A stretch of DNA of 64,000 nt from Eubacteriaceae bacterium ES3. Lineage in GTDB: Bacteria > Bacillota > Clostridia > Eubacteriales > Eubacteriaceae. A program made the position numbers and the translations under genes. Every line of letters begins with the position of its first letter. Within the stretch, counting starts at the first letter, position 1. Where the stretch lies: positions 3,328,450-3,392,449 of the forward strand of contig CP130741.1 of the NCBI GenBank assembly GCA_030586155.1, in the 5' to 3' direction. The notes beneath the pieces were generated by a model. That model did not search any database. It saw only the letters and a list, made by a program, of their open reading frames with translations, and was not told where the DNA came from. Positions 55,172 through 64,000 of this stretch are shown here, one piece after another.

Positions 55172-56047
55172 CTACTCAGCGCTATAACCCAGCTTCGATA
55201 AAATTCGATCCAGTTCATCAATTGATGTATAAGCTATTTCTATCTTACCGGATTTTCCACTGTGTTTTAATTTTACCCTAGTATTAAAAATTTGTTCAAG
55301 CTTTTCCTGAACTTCTCTTGAATGGGGATCAGCATTTTTTTCAGGCTTATCTGCTGTCTTTTTTTGTCTGACCTTTAGTCGTCGTTCAGCTTCCCGGACA
55401 CTAAGTCGTTCATCGATTATTTCCTGGGAAAACTCAATACGTTCAGTTTCATCCTCTAGCCCAAGGATTGCTCGGGCATGGCCGGCTGTCAGCTGATTAT
55501 TAGAAAGGGCTTCCTGTACAACTCCCGGAAGTTTTAAAAGTCGCAAAGCATTAGTAATGGCTGTTCTGCTTTTTCCAATTCGAATTCCTATCTCTCCCTG
55601 AGTCATATTAAAAGTCTCCATCAGACCTTCATAAGCCTTAGCTTCTTCCATACAGTTTAAATTTTCACGCTGAACATTTTCAATAATTGCAATCTCCAGC
55701 ACCTCATCAGGGGGAAGATCTTTAACAATAACCGGCACCTCTTTCAAACCCGCCAGGCCAGCAGCCCGCCAGCGGCGTTCACCGGCAATAATTGTATAAC
55801 CCCGATTTTCCGGTTTAACAACCAGTGGTTGAATGATGCCGTGTTCTTTAATTGAGCTGCCCAATTCTTCAAGTTTTTCCTGATCAAATACTTTTCGCGG
55901 CTGATCGGGATTAGGTCTCAATCGACTGGTCTTAACATGGAAAACCAGATTCTCTGATTCACCATTTTCTGCACTAACTTCATTCTGAATACCATCTTCA
56001 GGAATTAAAGCCATGATTCCCCGACCTAAACCTGTTTTTTTTGCCAT
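55172..56047 (-). CDS. parB: Chromosome-partitioning protein ParB (Spo0J)
   Basis: 291 residues. N-terminal CTPase motif AGERRWRAA, preceded by LRPNPDQPRK. A helix-turn-helix (TQGEIGIRIGKSRTAITNALR) binds parS, and a C-terminal dimerisation domain follows. It loads as CTP-dependent clamps at the parS sites 56836 and 56873. Follows parA by 6 nt. Confidence 0.96.
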   Translation of the reverse strand: MAKKTGLGRGIMALIPEDGIQNEVSAENGESENLVFHVKTSRLRPNPDQPRKVFDQEKLEELGSSIKEHGIIQPLVVKPENRGYTIIAGERRWRAAGLAGLKEVPVIVKDLPPDEVLEIAIIENVQRENLNCMEEAKAYEGLMETFNMTQGEIGIRIGKSRTAITNALRLLKLPGVVQEALSNNQLTAGHARAILGLEDETERIEFSQEIIDERLSVREAERRLKVRQKKTADKPEKNADPHSREVQEKLEQIFNTRVKLKHSGKSGKIEIAYTSIDELDRILSKLGYSAE

Positions 56048-56053
56048 TCCTTC

Positions 56054-56818
56054 TTACTCCTGTCTGTTTAAAAATTCCTCTGCCAATGCTAAATATGCCT
56101 TGGCCCCTTTTGAACTTTCAGCATAGTCAAAGATAGACTGTCCATAACTCGGTGCCTCAGCCAGCCGTACATTTCGGGGAATAGTCGTTTCATAGACTTT
56201 CTCTTTGAAATAACCAACTACTTCATCAACTACCTGAGTACTTAGATTGTTACGTTGATCAAACATTGTCAGCACCACACCTTCAATTTCAAGGTTTTTG
56301 TTTAGACTGCGTTTGACCAATCCAATGGTATTAATCAGCTGACTAACTCCCTCCAGCGCGTAATATTCACATTGTATTGGGATTAATACTGTTTCAGCAA
56401 TAGTCAAGGCATTGATAGTTAATAAACCCAGTGAAGGAGGGCAATCGATCAATATAAAATCATATTCGGTTTTTAATCGTTCAATAGCTTCTTTGAGTCG
56501 ATATTCACGTCCTATATGATTTGTCAGTTCAATTTCTGCCCCAGCCAGGTCAGCATTAGCTGGCAAAATCCAGACATTTTCGAAACCTGTTTCCCTAATC
56601 ACTTGATTAATATCTGCATCTGCTATCAGGCAATCATAAATACTTTTTTTGAGGCTGTTTTTATCGAGACCCATTCCACTTGTCGCATTACCCTGAGGAT
56701 CAATGTCAATAATCAGCACTCGATGTCCCGTTTTGCTGAGGGCGGCAGCCAGATTAATATTAGTCGTTGTTTTTCCTACTCCGCCTTTTTGATTAAATAC
56801 CGCAATCGCTTTTGCCAT
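56054..56818 (-). CDS. parA: Chromosome-partitioning ATPase ParA (Soj)
   Basis: 254 residues with deviant Walker A KGGVGKTTTNINLA and switch motif DIDPQGNATSG. Drives origin segregation with ParB and modulates DnaA. The two parS sites lie 18-70 nt upstream of the start. Confidence 0.96.
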   Translation of the reverse strand: MAKAIAVFNQKGGVGKTTTNINLAAALSKTGHRVLIIDIDPQGNATSGMGLDKNSLKKSIYDCLIADADINQVIRETGFENVWILPANADLAGAEIELTNHIGREYRLKEAIERLKTEYDFILIDCPPSLGLLTINALTIAETVLIPIQCEYYALEGVSQLINTIGLVKRSLNKNLEIEGVVLTMFDQRNNLSTQVVDEVVGYFKEKVYETTIPRNVRLAEAPSYGQSIFDYAESSKGAKAYLALAEEFLNRQE

Positions 56819-56835
56819 AACTCTCCCCTGCTAAA

Positions 56836-56888
56836 TGTTTCACGTGAAACATTTATAAATTTTTTCTGATGATGTTTCACGTGAAACA
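56836..56888. promoter_or_regulatory. Two parS centromere sites
   Basis: TGTTTCACGTGAAACA occurs perfectly twice, at 56836-56851 and 56873-56888 (37 bp apart). The first sits within a longer palindrome AAATGTTTCACGTGAAACATTT. Sequence matches the Bacillus/Clostridium consensus. The location in the parA leader may also allow autoregulation. Confidence 0.95.
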
Positions 56889-56958
56889 TCCGTCCTGCCA
56901 GTTAAAGCGTTTATGATCAGCCTGAATGATTCTAACACCCAACCCTTTACTTCTTCTT

Positions 56959-57675
56959 TTATTCTAATGGTTCTTTTTTTATTTTACCAGAAATTCTCGG
57001 TAGTTTTTCAGGCGTATTTTTCGTTTTTTCTATCACTATTATAACATGGTCATAGCCGCTTTTGGGTAAAAAACCCTTCTCAATTAATTTAATTTCGCCA
57101 CCAAGCTTGAAAATTGCCTTTTTCCCTGACTCCAGTTCACTGTTGAACTCTTTTCCCTTCATTGAAAGAAATTTTCCGCCTTTTTTTACAAAAGGCAGCG
57201 CATATTCAGATAAAGCGTTCAAGTTTGCGACTGCTCTGGAAACAACCAAATCGTACTGTTGCCTAAATATTGGGTCATGGCCGAGTTCTTCAGCCCGTCC
57301 ATGAACTACTGTGATATTGTTAATATTCAAAGACTGCGCGATTTCATCAATCACATTTAACTTCTTTTTTGTTGAGTCAAGAAGGGTAAATTGGCTTTCC
57401 GGCATCATAATTGCCAGAGGTATTCCTGGAAATCCACCGCCAGTTCCAAGATCTAAGATTTTCTTAGCGGTTTTTTGAATAAATGGTAGCAGCGTCAGCG
57501 AATCCAGAAGATGTAATAACATAAATTCTTCCTCATCCGTAATTCGAGTCAAATTAATAAATTCATTTTTTACGAGCAGGGCATCCATATAAGCAATCAT
57601 TTTCTGCGACTCGGCATCACTGATTTCCAGGGATGCCTGACTAGCAAGACTGATCAGTTTTTTAATTCTCTCCAC
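56959..57675 (-). CDS. rsmG: 16S rRNA (guanine-527-N7)-methyltransferase
   Basis: 238 residues with the SAM motif [17 protein letters not shown]. Start is GTG 57675 with GGAGG upstream, overlapping the mnmG end by 14 nt. Slightly longer than usual at the C-terminus. Confidence 0.96.
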   Translation of the reverse strand: MERIKKLISLASQASLEISDAESQKMIAYMDALLVKNEFINLTRITDEEEFMLLHLLDSLTLLPFIQKTAKKILDLGTGGGFPGIPLAIMMPESQFTLLDSTKKKLNVIDEIAQSLNINNITVVHGRAEELGHDPIFRQQYDLVVSRAVANLNALSEYALPFVKKGGKFLSMKGKEFNSELESGKKAIFKLGGEIKLIEKGFLPKSGYDHVIIVIEKTKNTPEKLPRISGKIKKEPLE

Positions 57676-59554
57676 TCTGATTCCTCCTTTTTCTCTGCTC
57701 GAGATAAATCATTAAAACAGACATATCTGCAGGCGATACCCCAGAAATTCTTGAAGCCTGACCAATCGAAACCGGCTTAATCGCTTCTAGTTTTTCAGCT
57801 GCTTCAATTCTTAACCCACTGATATCAGAATATAAAATGTCAGCAGGAATTTCCCGGTGTTCCAGTTTTTTGTACTGTTCCACCTGTGCCAGCTGTTTTT
57901 TTATATAGCCTTCATATTTTATCTGAACCTCAACCTGCTCTTTTTCGCTCCAGTTAAGGACTGGTCTGTCATCATCGAAGTCATTCAGTAAATCATAAGT
58001 CATTTCCGGACGCTTTAAAATTTCAAAAAGTGACAGGCTTTTCTTTATTGGTGTACTGCCAAGATTCGTCATTTTTTGATTGTTTTCCGCGGTCGGTTTA
58101 ATAACAATCTGCGAAAGACGGTTAATTTCATTTTCCACCGTTTCTTTTTTCTTATTAAATCTGCTATAGCGCTCCTCATTAATCAATCCGGCCTCATATC
58201 CAAGAGGTGTCAGCCGAAGATCTGCATTATCCTGACGTAATAAGAGCCTGTATTCACAGCGAGAAGTCATCATCCGATAGGGTTCATCGATCCCTTTAGT
58301 AATAATATCATCAATCAGTACCCCGATATAAGCCTGGGACCGATCAAGGATCAGTGGTTCTTCATTTTTAAGCAGTTTAACGGCATTGATGCCGGCTATT
58401 AAGCCTTGTGCCCCAGCTTCTTCATAACCAGAAGTCCCATTAATCTGGCCGGCAAAAAATAAGCCATTAATATCCTTTAATTCCAGACTGGCTTTAAGAC
58501 GAGTAGGATGGATACAATCATATTCAATGGCATAGGCCGAACGCATGAATTCTACCTTTTCCATCCCAGGAACCGTTCGATAAAGGGCAATCTGAATATC
58601 CTCCGGAAGCGAAGAAGACATTCCCTGAACATAAATTTCATTGGTATTAAGGCCTTCAGGTTCGATAAAAATCTGATGTCTGTCCTTATCATGAAAGCGC
58701 ATGACCTTGGTTTCGATTGATGGACAATAGCGCGGACCAATTCCAGTCACTTCACCATTATAGAGGGGAGATCGGTCAATATTACTATTAATAATTTCAT
58801 GTGTTTTTTCATTGGTATAAGTCAGATAACAGGGGACCTGTTCAATATTAATGGAATCTGTTTCAAACGAAAAAGGAATAATGGTATCATCACCATTTTG
58901 GATAACCATTTTTTCAAAGTCCAAGGTTTTGGCATCCACTCGCGCTGGTGTTCCGGTTTTAAAACGTTGAAGTTCTATTCCGTTATTTTCAAGGCTTTCT
59001 GATAAAAACATCGCTGGAAATAATCCATTTGGACCGCCATCATAGGCGACATCGCCGATAATAATACGACCTTTTAAATAAGTTCCGCTGCAAATAATTG
59101 CTGCCCGACAGGAATAAACAGCACCAGTCAATACTTTAACACCAGTAATTTTACCGTCTTCAATCATTAGTTCTGTGGCTTCCTGTTGTTTTAATAGTAA
59201 ATTAGCCTGGTTTTCAATAACCTCTTTCATTCGAAACTGGTAATTTTTCTTATCGGCCTGGGCTCTTAAGGAATGAACTGCCGGCCCCTTGGCTGTATTG
59301 AGCATTTTAGCCTGGATCATGGTTGCATCGATATTTTTTCCCATTTCGCCACCCAGGGCATCAATTTCCCTGACTAAATGACCCTTTCCAGTACCGCCAA
59401 TAGAGGGGTTACATGGCATCATCGCTACTGAATCCAGATTTATCGTTAATAAAAGGGTGCTATACCCCATTCTTGCTGTTGCCAGTGCCGCCTCACAACC
59501 GGCATGGCCGGCTCCGACCACTACAATATCGTAGTTTCCGCCTTGATATGTCAT
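57662..59554 (-). CDS. mnmG: tRNA uridine-34 5-carboxymethylaminomethyl-modifying enzyme MnmG
   Basis: 630-residue FAD protein ([46 protein letters not shown]). Works with MnmE, encoded just upstream, on wobble uridines. GAGG lies 6 nt before the ATG. Confidence 0.97.
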   Translation of the reverse strand: MTYQGGNYDIVVVGAGHAGCEAALATARMGYSTLLLTINLDSVAMMPCNPSIGGTGKGHLVREIDALGGEMGKNIDATMIQAKMLNTAKGPAVHSLRAQADKKNYQFRMKEVIENQANLLLKQQEATELMIEDGKITGVKVLTGAVYSCRAAIICSGTYLKGRIIIGDVAYDGGPNGLFPAMFLSESLENNGIELQRFKTGTPARVDAKTLDFEKMVIQNGDDTIIPFSFETDSINIEQVPCYLTYTNEKTHEIINSNIDRSPLYNGEVTGIGPRYCPSIETKVMRFHDKDRHQIFIEPEGLNTNEIYVQGMSSSLPEDIQIALYRTVPGMEKVEFMRSAYAIEYDCIHPTRLKASLELKDINGLFFAGQINGTSGYEEAGAQGLIAGINAVKLLKNEEPLILDRSQAYIGVLIDDIITKGIDEPYRMMTSRCEYRLLLRQDNADLRLTPLGYEAGLINEERYSRFNKKKETVENEINRLSQIVIKPTAENNQKMTNLGSTPIKKSLSLFEILKRPEMTYDLLNDFDDDRPVLNWSEKEQVEVQIKYEGYIKKQLAQVEQYKKLEHREIPADILYSDISGLRIEAAEKLEAIKPVSIGQASRISGVSPADMSVLMIYLEQRKRRNQSGEN

Positions 59555-59562
59555 TTTTTCCT

Positions 59563-60936
59563 CTACTTTCCAATACAGAAATTTTTAAAAATCTGATTGA
59601 TAATATCCATTCCCACTGCTTTTCCAGTAATCTCTCTTAAACTCTCTAAAGCATTCATCACATCAATTGAAATCAACTCCACCGGCATCCCACTTTCCAT
59701 TGTCTCTAATGCGTTTAAAAGATTTTCTTTGGTTAGATTCAACTGTCTGATATGACGGCTGTTGGTCACCAGGTAATCAGCATCCTGGTTAACTGATCCT
59801 GAATAGATCATTTCAACCATTTTTTCCTGCAAAAGATGAATCCCTTCTTCTGAAATTAAAGACATCGGAATCCAGGGATCAGTCATAAGCTCATCCTGTT
59901 TTAAGTCTGTTTTATTGGCAATATAAATGGTATTTTTATTTTTTAAGAGTTCCATCAGTTCCTTTTCACGTTCCGATAAAGATTTTGATATATCCCGCAT
60001 GAAAATGACCAGATTAGCATCTTTAAGCAATGCCTTGGATTTCTCCACCCCGATGCGTTCAACTTCATTTTCAGTTTCTCTAATTCCAGCAGTATCAATA
60101 ATTTTAAAAGGAATACCCCTTATATTGATGTATTCTTCAATAATATCACGGGTCGTTCCGGGAATATCGGTGACAATAGCCTTATTTTCCATCAGCAGGG
60201 TATTGAGTAGAGATGATTTACCAACATTGGGCTCACCGAGAATTGCAGTCGTGATCCCTTCCCGATATATTTTTCCGGCTTCTGATCCTTCCAGAACCTG
60301 ATCAATTTTTTTGATTGCTTTAGCAACAGATTCCTTAATCTGTGCTGAAGTGACTTCCTCAATATCAAACTCCGGATAATCGATCGTCGCTTCCATATGA
60401 GAAAGAATAGCAAGCATTTCCTGGTCAATCTCTTCTAAATGAATAGAAAGCTTACCTTCCAGTTGCGAAACAGAATATTTTAAACCTTCTTCTGTTTTAG
60501 CATTTATAATATCCATGACAGCTTCTGCCTGTGTCAGATCAAGTCGACCATTTAAAAATGCTCTCTTGGTAAACTCCCCTGGTTCAGCCATTCTGATTCC
60601 CGATTCGAGAAGGAGGTTTAATATCTTTCTCATCGGTACAATCCCACCATGACAATTGATTTCCACCACATCTTCGGCCGTATAGGAATGAGGTTTAACC
60701 ATTTTCGAAACCAGAACCTCATCGATATCCAAACCGATTTTCGGGTCAAACATCTGTCCATATAAAAGCTGATGGGATGATGCGTCTGACAAAGTTTTTC
60801 CTTTAGGATTTTTAAAGAGCGGCTCCACTTTTAATACCGCCTCGTCACCACTGACACGAATGATGCCAATCCCGGCACCACCAAGTCCTGTGGCCACAGC
60901 AGCAATAGTATCTTCGTTTAATAATTGTTCTTTCAT
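59563..60936 (-). CDS. mnmE: tRNA modification GTPase MnmE
   Basis: 457 residues: N-terminal formyl-THF-binding domain ([16 protein letters not shown]), G domain with P-loop [12 protein letters not shown] and DIPGTTRD, C-terminal FCIGK with the essential Cys. ATG 60936 follows AGGAG; nine extra codons upstream are excluded. Confidence 0.97.
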   Translation of the reverse strand: MKEQLLNEDTIAAVATGLGGAGIGIIRVSGDEAVLKVEPLFKNPKGKTLSDASSHQLLYGQMFDPKIGLDIDEVLVSKMVKPHSYTAEDVVEINCHGGIVPMRKILNLLLESGIRMAEPGEFTKRAFLNGRLDLTQAEAVMDIINAKTEEGLKYSVSQLEGKLSIHLEEIDQEMLAILSHMEATIDYPEFDIEEVTSAQIKESVAKAIKKIDQVLEGSEAGKIYREGITTAILGEPNVGKSSLLNTLLMENKAIVTDIPGTTRDIIEEYINIRGIPFKIIDTAGIRETENEVERIGVEKSKALLKDANLVIFMRDISKSLSEREKELMELLKNKNTIYIANKTDLKQDELMTDPWIPMSLISEEGIHLLQEKMVEMIYSGSVNQDADYLVTNSRHIRQLNLTKENLLNALETMESGMPVELISIDVMNALESLREITGKAVGMDIINQIFKNFCIGK

Positions 60937-60966
60937 TTTTTCTCCTGAAACATTTTCTAACACTTT

Positions 60967-60995
60967 ATAATATAATAAAGACCTTTATAAAACAA
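60967..60995 (-). promoter_or_regulatory. Possible promoter of mnmE
   Basis: On the minus strand TTGTTT (60990-60995), 17 nt, TATTAT (60967-60972), after the jag terminator and 31 nt before the start codon. Confidence 0.45.
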
Positions 60996-61067
60996 GAATA
61001 AACCATTTGTTAATGACTTATAAATTAATTTATTCTGCAATACAGATTACGATAAATTTTTTGCTAA

Positions 61068-61121
61068 AGAAAAAGCTTCGGATATGAGATCAAGGTAACT
61101 TGAATTCATATCCGAAGCTTT
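61068..61121 (-). terminator. Rho-independent terminator after jag
   Basis: A 16-bp perfect stem (61072-61087 with 61106-61121) holds an inner CAAG/CTTG stem with a GTAA loop. The minus strand continues CTTTTTCTTT. It closes the rnpA-yidC-jag operon and separates mnmE. Confidence 0.88.
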
Positions 61122-61137
61122 ATTTTAACAATAACTG

Positions 61138-61767
61138 TTAATTCCGATCTTTCATCTGAATGACCACGTGACGATAAGGTTCATCCCCTTCGCTGTAAGT
61201 AAAAACGTTAGGATGATTTTGAAGTTTAGCATGAATAACCCGGCGTTCAGACGCATTCATAGGCTCCAGGACCATCTTCTTACGATAATATACGGCTTTT
61301 CCAGCCATTTTTTCACCTAATGCTTCAAGGGTTTTTTCCCGCTTGGCTCGGTAATTTTCTGTATCCAGTACAACCCGAACATATTCATCAATATCACGAT
61401 TAATCACCAGACTGACAAGGTACTGGATAGAATCCAGAGTTTGACCACGTCGGCCAATCAGAACGCCCATATTATTGCCTTCAAGGTTAATGAACAAAAC
61501 TTTATCATCAAGGTTAGTCGTGATTTTACAGGGAATTTCCATAGCATTAAAAACATCAGTCAGAAAAGTACGCGCCTTCTCCTGAGGATCGTTTTTAAGG
61601 GTAAGCTCAACAATAGCTTCTTTTTTACCAAAAAGCTTCATAAAACCGCTATCCGGCACCTGCAGTATATTTACATCGACTTGCTCTTTTGTCACACCAA
61701 GTTCCTGTAATCCATTGTTTATCGCTTCTTCAACTGTTTTTCCGGTACCTGTTACAATCTCGTTCAT
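61138..61767 (-). CDS. jag: RNA-binding protein Jag/KhpB
   Basis: 209 residues: Jag-N domain (VTGTGKTVEEAINNGLQELG), KH domain with IGRRGQTLDSIQYLV, then R3H (NASERRVIHAKLQNHPNV). In Firmicutes it pairs with KhpA in small-RNA-linked control of division. AAGGAG precedes the ATG. Confidence 0.92.
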   Translation of the reverse strand: MNEIVTGTGKTVEEAINNGLQELGVTKEQVDVNILQVPDSGFMKLFGKKEAIVELTLKNDPQEKARTFLTDVFNAMEIPCKITTNLDDKVLFINLEGNNMGVLIGRRGQTLDSIQYLVSLVINRDIDEYVRVVLDTENYRAKREKTLEALGEKMAGKAVYYRKKMVLEPMNASERRVIHAKLQNHPNVFTYSEGDEPYRHVVIQMKDRN

Positions 61768-61802
61768 GATCCCTCTCCTTAGTTTATTTTTAGCCGGTCA
61801 CC

Positions 61803-62699
61803 TTATGCTTTATCATCATCCCTTTCAGGAATCTCGGAAACCGGTTTTTTTCTGCTTTCATTCCGATTATTAGACTTGATTTTCTTTTTTGTTGCCGGCT
61901 TAGTCAATGGTTCTTTCCGCTCCGGTTTGTCGTTTTGATTATCCTGCTGACTCATACCAGAACGTTTGGCAGCCAGATCCGCTTTTCTTTCCTTTTCCGC
62001 TTCCTGTACCCGACGCTCAGCTTCTTCCGGGGAAATTTCCGGTTCAGGAATCCGCATCATAACAAACTGCTGGACAAAAGTAAAGATATTCTGAACTACC
62101 CAGTAAAGGGCAACTCCGGCGGGTAATCTGATAGAAATGTAACCAATCATAATCGGCATCATATAAAGCATAACCTTTTGAGTTTTAGCATTAGGATCAT
62201 CCGGATTCATCGAACTGTTAGCCATTGTAAATTTCTGCGAAATAAATGTAAATAAAGCAGCCAGAATCGGTAAAACATAAATAGGATCCGGACTGTTTAA
62301 ATTATCAATCCATAAAAATGACATATTGACTGAATCGATCATTCCATTTGAAAATACCCAGGTTTCAGGCGCTCTCAAAGTTCCATAAAGACCAATTAAA
62401 ATAGGAAACTGAAGTAATAAAGGCAGACAACCCGCAGCCGGATTAACTTTATAAACCTTATAAAGCTTTAGCGTTTCTTCATTTAGTTTTTCTTTATTAT
62501 TCTTGTATTTCTTATTTAATTTCTGTAACTCAGGCTGAAGCCTTTGCATATCCTTCATGGATTTGGTCTGCTTGATGTTAAGTGGCAACAGCAAAAGTTT
62601 TACGATAATCGTAAAGACAATGATTGAGACACCATAATTACCAATCAGATTATAAAGCTGCAAAAGCAAAAAGCCAAAAATCTGGTATAAAAAATCCAT
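61803..62699 (-). CDS. yidC: Membrane insertase YidC
   Basis: 298 residues with five membrane segments and the insertase core AAGCLPLLLQFPILIGLYGT. No lipoprotein Cys is seen. The C-terminus is a long Lys/Arg/Glu-rich tail, as in clostridial YidC that bind ribosomes. AAGGAG precedes the ATG. Confidence 0.95.
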   Translation of the reverse strand: MDFLYQIFGFLLLQLYNLIGNYGVSIIVFTIIVKLLLLPLNIKQTKSMKDMQRLQPELQKLNKKYKNNKEKLNEETLKLYKVYKVNPAAGCLPLLLQFPILIGLYGTLRAPETWVFSNGMIDSVNMSFLWIDNLNSPDPIYVLPILAALFTFISQKFTMANSSMNPDDPNAKTQKVMLYMMPIMIGYISIRLPAGVALYWVVQNIFTFVQQFVMMRIPEPEISPEEAERRVQEAEKERKADLAAKRSGMSQQDNQNDKPERKEPLTKPATKKKIKSNNRNESRKKPVSEIPERDDDKA

Positions 62700-62722
62700 T
62701 TAACAACTCCTTCATTTTGACA

Positions 62723-62935
62723 TCAGGGAAGTGGATCATATCCTCCAGGATTAAAGGGATGACAACGGAGAATCCGTCTCACACCCAGATAAACCCCTTT
62801 GAAAACGCCATATTTTTCAACGGCGCCAATAAAGTATTCTGAACAGGTTGGTCGAAACCGGCAGTTATTTCCCAGCAATGGCGAAATAAACCGCTGATAG
62901 ATTCTTACAGGTATAATAATCAGTTTCTTAACCAT
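62723..62935 (-). CDS. yidD: Membrane protein insertion efficiency factor YidD
   Basis: 70 residues with [20 protein letters not shown] and [15 protein letters not shown], the full YidD signature. It overlaps rnpA by 8 nt. Confidence 0.95.
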   Translation of the reverse strand: MVKKLIIIPVRIYQRFISPLLGNNCRFRPTCSEYFIGAVEKYGVFKGVYLGVRRILRCHPFNPGGYDPLP

Positions 62936-63275
62936 TTTTTTTCCTCATCAGATTCTTCTTATAAAACAAATGTTTCAGCGATTTTTCAATCTCTGTGTAT
63001 TCGGTATTTAAAAGCGCTTGTTTACCAATTATAATGATATCGTAACCATTAAAAAAAAGTTCCTGATTCAAACGGTAGGCTTCCCTGATCTGACGCCTTA
63101 ACCGATTTCTAACAACCGCCTTCTTTGAGATCTTTTTACTGACAATAATACCAATTCTATTTTCTTCCAATCCATTTTTTAGAAAATAAAAAGCAAAAGC
63201 CTTATTTCCAAAAACACTGCCCTTATTAAAAACATTTTTAAAATCATTCTGTTTTTTAAGGGATGTCAGCTTCAT
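62928..63275 (-). CDS. rnpA: Ribonuclease P protein component
   Basis: 115 residues with the RNR motif [15 protein letters not shown]. Assists RNase P RNA in tRNA 5' maturation. AAGGAG lies ~13 nt before the ATG. An attenuator-like hairpin precedes it. Confidence 0.95.
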   Translation of the reverse strand: MKLTSLKKQNDFKNVFNKGSVFGNKAFAFYFLKNGLEENRIGIIVSKKISKKAVVRNRLRRQIREAYRLNQELFFNGYDIIIIGKQALLNTEYTEIEKSLKHLFYKKNLMRKKNG

Positions 63276-63301
63276 AGAAGAAATACTCCTTTTTATTAAA
63301 T

Positions 63302-63328
63302 AAAAGACCGCTTTTTAAAAACGGTCTA
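63302..63328 (-). terminator. Hairpin between rpmH and rnpA
   Basis: GACCG and CGGTC arms (with TTTTTAAAAA between them) are followed on the minus strand by TTTTATTT. Lying within the operon, it may attenuate rnpA relative to rpmH. Confidence 0.65.
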
Positions 63329-63335
63329 TCACAGC

Positions 63336-63470
63336 TTATGCAGATAATTTTTCTCTTCCTTTTTGTCTTCTCTTTTTAAGAATAAGTCGACCGTTTCTGG
63401 TTGACATTCTCTTTCTGAAACCATGCTCTTTTTTTCTCTGTCTAACCTTCGGCTGATAAGTTCTTTTCAT
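63336..63470 (-). CDS. rpmH: Ribosomal protein L34
   Basis: 44 residues ([20 protein letters not shown], then [15 protein letters not shown]). GGGGGTG lies 5 nt before the ATG. First gene of the operon and the usual neighbour of oriC. Confidence 0.97.
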   Translation of the reverse strand: MKRTYQPKVRQRKKEHGFRKRMSTRNGRLILKKRRQKGREKLSA

Positions 63471-63539
63471 CTCGACACCCCCTGACTTGTTAATTTATCT
63501 CATTTGTTTATAAGCGAACAAAACTTTTACCCTAGAATT

Positions 63540-64000
63540 ATATAATCTTAGCCTTTTGATGTCAAGTAAATCTTATTTTTTATCCACAGGGTTTAATGAA
63601 AAATAACTTTCTTTAATTAAGTAAGCGTTTTTTTTATATTCTCTATTGTAACCTGAAAATATAAATGTAATCAATCAAAATTCGCTTATTAATTGAATCG
63701 TTATCCACATTTTGATATACTAGAGGTACTAAATCTTGATTTTCTGTGGATAAGTATCTTTTTATTTTCAACTAATCCACATTTTGCAATAATCTGTGGA
63801 TTAGTTGGGGATAACTTGTCGATTAAAGATAGAATATGCGGTTTAATCTCATTTTTATTGTTAGCGATCTGATTAGGTTATCCACATTATTATAATTATT
63901 TTGCTTGATTTATTTTTAAATTCACAGTAAAATAGAGGTCCTGTGTATAAAACATTCTTTTATCCACAGAAAAAAACTTTGAAAGCAGAGGTTCCTCATT
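63540..64000. other. Origin of replication region (oriC side of dnaA)
   Basis: Perfect DnaA boxes TTATCCACA are at 63580-63588, 63701-63709, 63878-63886 and 63960-63968, and TGTGGATAA (minus) at 63745-63753. Near-perfect TAATCCACA (63773-63781) and TGTGGATTA (63795-63803) form an 11-bp inverted repeat. AT-rich tracts lie around 63885-63925. No gene is present; dnaA is expected just beyond 64000 on the plus strand. Confidence 0.9.

Overview
The window is low-G+C Firmicutes DNA and looks like the origin-proximal chromosome of a clostridial anaerobe. That rests on the order rpmH-rnpA-yidD-yidC-jag-mnmE-mnmG-rsmG-parA-parB beside an AT-rich, DnaA-box-rich region, a ferredoxin and rubredoxin, and a CAP protein with ChW repeats. 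An Acetobacterium/Eubacteriaceae assignment is my inference and was not tested. No tRNA, rRNA or CRISPR array was seen.

Region 1 (1-11 kb) is accessory. It opens with the right part of an IS66 element. A membrane diguanylate cyclase follows, then a PadR-DUF4180 regulator with a 17-bp palindromic operator and a translationally coupled alpha/beta hydrolase. Next come a methyltransferase pseudogene, a small glycine-rich membrane protein, a class C beta-lactamase-fold hydrolase and a KhtTU-type K+/H+ antiporter pair. The region ends with a topoisomerase III gene whose 3' end is replaced by a fragment of a REP-associated tyrosine transposase (RAYT).

Region 2 (11.3-32.5 kb) is a mobile-element pile-up. 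It holds a three-gene transposon (DUF6431 zinc-ribbon protein, IS481/Mu-type DDE transposase, AAA ATPase) and two different IS21 elements flanking a secreted CAP/Big2/ChW protein. The second IS21 separates two parts of IS200-type tnpA sequence. Also present are two internally deleted RAYT remnants, RhuM and VOC proteins, an IS5 element nested in an IS3 element, and an IS256 element. The IS256 sits exactly in the start codon of hamA, so the two-gene Hachiman anti-phage system (hamA nuclease, hamB helicase) is cut from its promoter, RBS and ATG. Removing one copy of the 8-bp target duplication restores the reading frame.

Region 3 (32.6-64 kb) is conserved core sequence, almost all on the minus strand and therefore transcribed away from the origin at the right edge. 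Successive blocks are: rpmH/rnpA/yidD/yidC/jag; mnmE/mnmG/rsmG; two perfect parS sites then parA/parB; membrane genes including cvpA, mscS and spoIIM; rpsF/ssb/rpsR; DUF2232/gdpP/rplI/dnaB; rsmI and metG; tmk/holB/ricT; and small redox proteins (ferredoxin, rubredoxin, two thioredoxins, a flavoprotein). A compact intergenic repeat region at 35.1-35.5 kb holds two 95%-identical 77-nt units and a 27-bp perfect hairpin. The right edge (63.5-64 kb) carries five perfect and two near-perfect DnaA boxes and is the probable oriC side of dnaA.
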